DNA from: Macrotrachela quadricornifera
Taxonomy: Eukaryota > Rotifera > Eurotatoria > Philodinida > Philodinidae
NCBI GenBank assembly: GCA_022393335.1
Contig: JAJEKB010021117.1
Span: 1,274,360 to 1,338,359 of the forward strand
Direction: 5' to 3'
DNA: 64,000 nt
Shown: piece by piece, positions 60,301-64,000 of the stretch
Numbering within the stretch: position 1 is the stretch's first letter
Layout of the letters: each line of letters starts with the position of its first letter
Notes under the pieces: generated by a model
Told to the model about the DNA's origin: nothing
What the model saw: the letters and a program-made list of their open reading frames with translations, nothing else
Database searches by the model: none
Position numbers and translations under genes: made by a program

Positions 60301-60348
60301 GGATAATTGTGTTTGATTTATTCATCATTTTGTGATAGCATTACATTT
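57334..60348. other. Intergenic, possible gene relic
   Basis: Convergent gap between the WAP gene and the LamG gene. Aside from the relic at 58963-59293, nothing is recognised. The basic 103-codon frame at 57936-58247 lacks domain or splice support. Confidence 0.5.
58963..59293 (+). pseudogene. Stop-broken coding relic, unknown family
   Basis: A frame of protein-like composition (KVWHVACGERLIRKFGAGKP, SKWEQATIVNTD) is closed by a TAA at 59173-59175. The same frame then continues with equally protein-like sequence (REWSMTKYPNGVMFCGRIYT) to a stop near 59292. The single internal stop with coding-like sequence on both sides suggests a decayed gene. A mis-called short intron is possible, though I see no good GT-AG pair there. 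The family is not recognised. Confidence 0.35.
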
Positions 60349-62901
60349 TTATTTACTATGATAGATTGTTGAAATATCAGATGCAGTAAGCTCACGGCTA
60401 TAAAGTCGAAAATCATCCATATCACCAACGAATGGACCAGGAGCGTGCCAACCTAATGCACCACCGGAACAGAATCCAGTGCCACTCAAACTATTGGCTA
60501 ATGTAACAAAATTCGATACTCCGCTGGCAGAATAAGTCGTGGCTGTTGTGAGAGATGCTACGAGAGTGTTATTTATGTAGAGACGAAGGCCATTGATTGA
60601 ACTCCATGTTTCAACAAGATGTGACCAAACTGGAGACATCGGAATCGGTGAACTTGTGACAGATAGAACGCCTGGATTATATACTTGAGCAACTACAGAT
60701 CCATTGGCGTTAAGACCTAAAAACGGAATGCACCAACCTCTACCATCCGACTGGCTTGAAACGTGAAGAATAATGCCTAATACAGATCGAGGTCGGAGCC
60801 ACAGGGCAATAGAAAATGCTTTATTGGCAGTGCCAAATCCAGTAAAACTTGATCCTTGAAAAAATGATGTACCATTAAAAGAGATAGCTTCATGAGAAAC
60901 ACCAGAAGATACAATCGAAGTAGACAATTCCTTATTAAGAAGAGAATTAGGTCCAAGATCTGTGTATGAAGCTGAAGAATCAAATAAGAAACAACCAGCA
61001 AGTGTTGCATCTTCCAAAATTTCACATGATGATTTAGCTTTCTTAGTTATTGTCACATGATCGATATATCCCTATATAAGCAAAGAAAAAGAATGAGACA
61101 TACTTTCACTGCCATGTAAAATAAACCTAATTGAAACTCAATTATATGAAAAGAAAAATTTACCTGATAAAAGTTGACATTAGTGATTGGTATGAGTGTT
61201 GGAATCATTCCAATAGTAACGCTACCTATAGTAGCCATAAACGGCGCTGATGCTATGCAACTATTATCTAATATCCCATTGAGATAAATCGATTGTGTAA
61301 GAGTAGTTATATCAAAGACGAATGCAACATGCATCCAATTATTTGAAGAAAGTGAAGTATTACCATGACAATCATCACCAAAAAAACCAAAATAAAGATA
61401 ATAATTTAACATTATCTTTCGAATAACTAAATACAGGCATTGATGTGAAGAAGCAGAAGGACATAGACCTAAAATACTCTGATCAATCAGATTAGGAAAC
61501 TGAGTAGGTTTAATCCAAGCTTCAATAGTAAAGCTAGTATTTGCTAATGGAATGTATGGTATTGAAAGCGATTGAATAGCAGTAGCATTGAAAAACAAGG
61601 CTTGATTAACATAACCATTTGTGACAAATGAAAGATTATTATGAGATGTTGCATTGTAGGTATTCATTACATCAGCAAGAGTTTCATCAAATGTCCATCT
61701 GGCCATAATATTCGAAGAGAATGTCCATGATTCGCCAGGACATAAACAACTACAAATAGTCGGAGTTATTGTTGTTGTAACTATATGAATAAAAAAACAT
61801 AAATTTTAAGATAGTATAACTTTAAAGTTTAACTTACTTGTGATTGTCATCGAAGTAGCTACGTAGATGAGAACAATTATAAAAGTGAAATAAACAACAA
61901 TAGATGACAATTACTTGTTGTTTTTGATGTGCTTGTTACACCTGCGATTATACCAGCTATAGCTCCAGCAAGAAGTAGACCAATTAATAGAGATATACAT
62001 ATACATGGAACTGTGCATGAACAACAGCAAATTTTATTTGAATCTCTAAGAAAAAAAAATAAATAAATTTAATAATAAAAAGTCTTACTTGCGTTTCTTT
62101 CGCTGTTTTGTTTTGTTTAATATTGTCGAATGTTCATTTTTAACACATGATTGATTTAACGATTGATCTGTCTATTGTATATCATCAAAATGAGCATGGT
62201 GAAAAAAGAAGATCTTTCTCACTTCAAAAGGAGTTATCGTGTTTGATTTTAATGAATGTTTTCCACGGAATAATGTTGAATGGATACCTTCTGGATGAAA
62301 ATACGGTTCAGATAATATTGAAATGTCCCTTGGTTTTTTATTCTCATTGGAAATCACATTATTCCAATCATTATATCGTGACTAATATAGGACATGTAAG
62401 TTATCAACGGAGAGAAACTATAAAAAAAAATTAATATATTTTATCTTACTGATGTCACTGAATGTTGGCGATGCGAAGGAACATTTTTAGTATTGTTAAA
62501 ATCTGATGAAATATAGGATTGATGACCTGAATCTTGAAATTGTAATGAACTTTGTTGTTGATGACGTTGGCGAGCGGACAGAATAGAAGAAAACTACGAA
62601 GAAAATATAATGAGAAGTTTTTCGATACAAATCGAACGATATTACCTTGATTAAGTTTGTATTTATTTGATCTTCAGGCTTTTTAGGTATTCCAATCGTT
62701 GTATGCAAGGCAGAATTAGCCTGTGCGTGTTTTTTATATTTATTACGTAGCTAAAGCAAATAGTATTAAAGAATATACCGATTAAAAACTTACTTCGCTT
62801 CTTAATGAATGTTGATGATGCTGATGCTTAATTCTAGCAATACGTGATACGCGAGGTATCGATCGAGCACTAGTAGTCTTTTCTAACTGAACAGACGTCA
62901 T
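60349..62901 (-). CDS. Type II membrane protein with two LamG-like domains
   Basis: Eight exons (62901-62794, 62750-62646, 62593-62450, 62171-62089, 62045-61915, 61858-61838, 61780-61164, 61071-60349) join in frame to 643 aa. Residues 1-150 are a basic, Gln/His-rich cytoplasmic part. A Cys-rich stretch (CCCSCTVPCIC) leads into one transmembrane helix at about 160-182 (ISLLIGLLLAGAIAGIIAG). A Thr-rich stalk follows, partly encoded by a 21-bp microexon. Two concanavalin A-like/LamG domains come next: about 215-405 (RWTFDETLADVMN, FTIEAWIKPTQFP, WMHVAFVFD, IYLNG) and 415-643 (FSIALWLRPRS, WSHLVETWSSINGLRLYINN, GDMDDFRLYSRELTASDISTIYH). The last matches the usual LamG/pentraxin-like C-terminal strand. 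Such domains bind sugars or matrix proteins at the cell surface. Ligand unknown. The start is the first ATG of exon 1. Confidence 0.88.
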
Positions 62902-64000
62902 TGATACCGATATTACTTAACTAAGTCATTTTTTTTTGGTTTATAACCTGTTGCCATTGTATTTTTTTGATGAAATGATTGCGTTTCAGTCATAGAAATT
63001 CATTGTTAAAAGTAATCAAATGTCCTTGTCACACTCACAATATTAATTTTATTCATTTATTTTTCGTCACCAAAGGCTATATACGTATTCTATAGGTTTC
63101 CATTTCATCAAGAGATTGTTTGATTTTTATTAATTTTTGGTTCTGTGTGAAACAAAAGAAATGAATTTACAATTCATTTCGCTTTTATGAGTGCGCTGGG
63201 GATAATGAAGATGAGCCCATACCAATGTGCAACTTCATTGAGGTGTTGAAAGTTGTGCACTCTTGTAAGAAAGAGAAGTTTCTTGATCTTAACGGCTTGT
63301 CTAATCACATGTTTTAAGGGACGTAGCCATGGGAGGGAGAGGGGGGGGGAGCAAATGGGGAAATGTCCATTTCATTCGGAGGTTTGTCCATTGATATTTT
63401 TATAAGTAAGTTTTTGCCTACTGAAATTTAATTGTTTCAGAATTTCAATTTTAATGTTTGAATTGAATAATAACTGTTCTTTTTCTTCTTTCTGAATTAC
63501 ATATAGGGATGTCCCGAGCAATGAGTAATCTCTGAACAATCGTACATTTCGTTTTTTGCTACCCGAGGATTTTGAGGGATTTTTAACAAAATTTTCTCCA
63601 ATATTCACTACTTCAGAACATCTTTGATTACGCATGCACTCTTTGCACCTTTTTTCTGTAAAGGATTGCGAACGGAGAAAGAAAGAAAAATCGCTTCTTA
63701 CATTTCTACTTCATGCTTGAATAAATATAAGTTCGATTTTTTGGGAAAATACCACGCGAACATTATGACAGATAGATCAAAGAGAAGAAAAACAAGGCCA
63801 TCGAGCAGCAGACCATAAGCAAACATATATATGTGCGGATATATATAGACTGGCGCATACAACAAACAAACTAAACTGAAACTTAAGAACATTCTTTCTC
63901 AAAAAAATCTTTCGCAAAGTTTTCTTCATCATCATGATAAAACACAATCTCCTTCTTAAGAGAGCGTCCATGAGGCCATCAAGAAACCGAAGCACTCGAT
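62902..64000. other. Intergenic; possible transposon end
   Basis: Around 63316-63350 a G-rich stretch after GGGACGTAGCCATGG resembles the ends of some hAT elements (GGCGTAGCCA plus a G run). The minus frame at 63372-63635 (87 codons) next to it could be a remnant of its protein. Neither is firm. The rest is non-coding by eye up to the window edge. Confidence 0.35.

Overview
The window looks like nuclear DNA of a bdelloid rotifer. This is inferred from four things: strongly AT-rich DNA, very short introns (about 45-65 bp) with clean GT-AG ends, conserved animal housekeeping genes (SF3B5, ATG12, GBF1), and intronless genes of bacterial or fungal character scattered between them. No plasmid, phage, CRISPR or rRNA signature is present. 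A 10-base N run at 12343-12352 marks an assembly gap.

Layout. At 0.7-2.1 kb (-) lies a small membrane protein with a Thr-rich stalk and a Cys-rich ectodomain. At 3.9-7.4 kb (-) is a ten-exon gene resembling FAM193. It is divergent from a tight SF3B5-ATG12 pair (+) at 7.8-8.7 kb that may be an operon. At 9.6-11 kb is a nest of foldback repeats. An F-box/LRR-like gene follows at 11.4-12.4 kb. From 13 to 26 kb four intronless minus-strand genes of likely foreign origin are interspersed with repeats: a secreted GH78 alpha-L-rhamnosidase, a bulb-type lectin, an M35 aspzincin metalloprotease and a small Tlde1-like L,D-transpeptidase-fold protein. At 27.8-29.3 kb (+) is a four-exon extracellular-type protein. 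At 30.3-31.7 kb (-) is a B-box/coiled-coil protein with a USP4/15-like segment.

At 31.8-41.5 kb (-) is the 27-exon Arf-GEF GBF1. Its exons join in frame to 1699 aa, and three of its introns are enlarged by inserted repeats. At 45.0-46.6 kb (+) is a tandem-C2 synaptotagmin-like gene, followed directly by a tRNA-derived SINE with target-site duplications. At 49.4-54.1 kb (-) is a single-exon LDLa/EGF/seven-helix receptor of 1568 aa. At 57 kb (+) is a secreted two-WAP-domain protein, and at 60.3-62.9 kb (-) a membrane-anchored protein with two LamG-like domains.

The housekeeping genes cover splicing (SF3B5), autophagy (ATG12) and Golgi traffic (GBF1). The acquired and extracellular genes act mostly on the outside world: polysaccharide and protein digestion, sugar binding, bacterial wall attack or protease inhibition. 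The intergenic DNA is dominated by non-autonomous inverted-repeat elements. At least one family recurs several times across the window, and one hAT-type element still has an almost perfect 8-bp target-site duplication.
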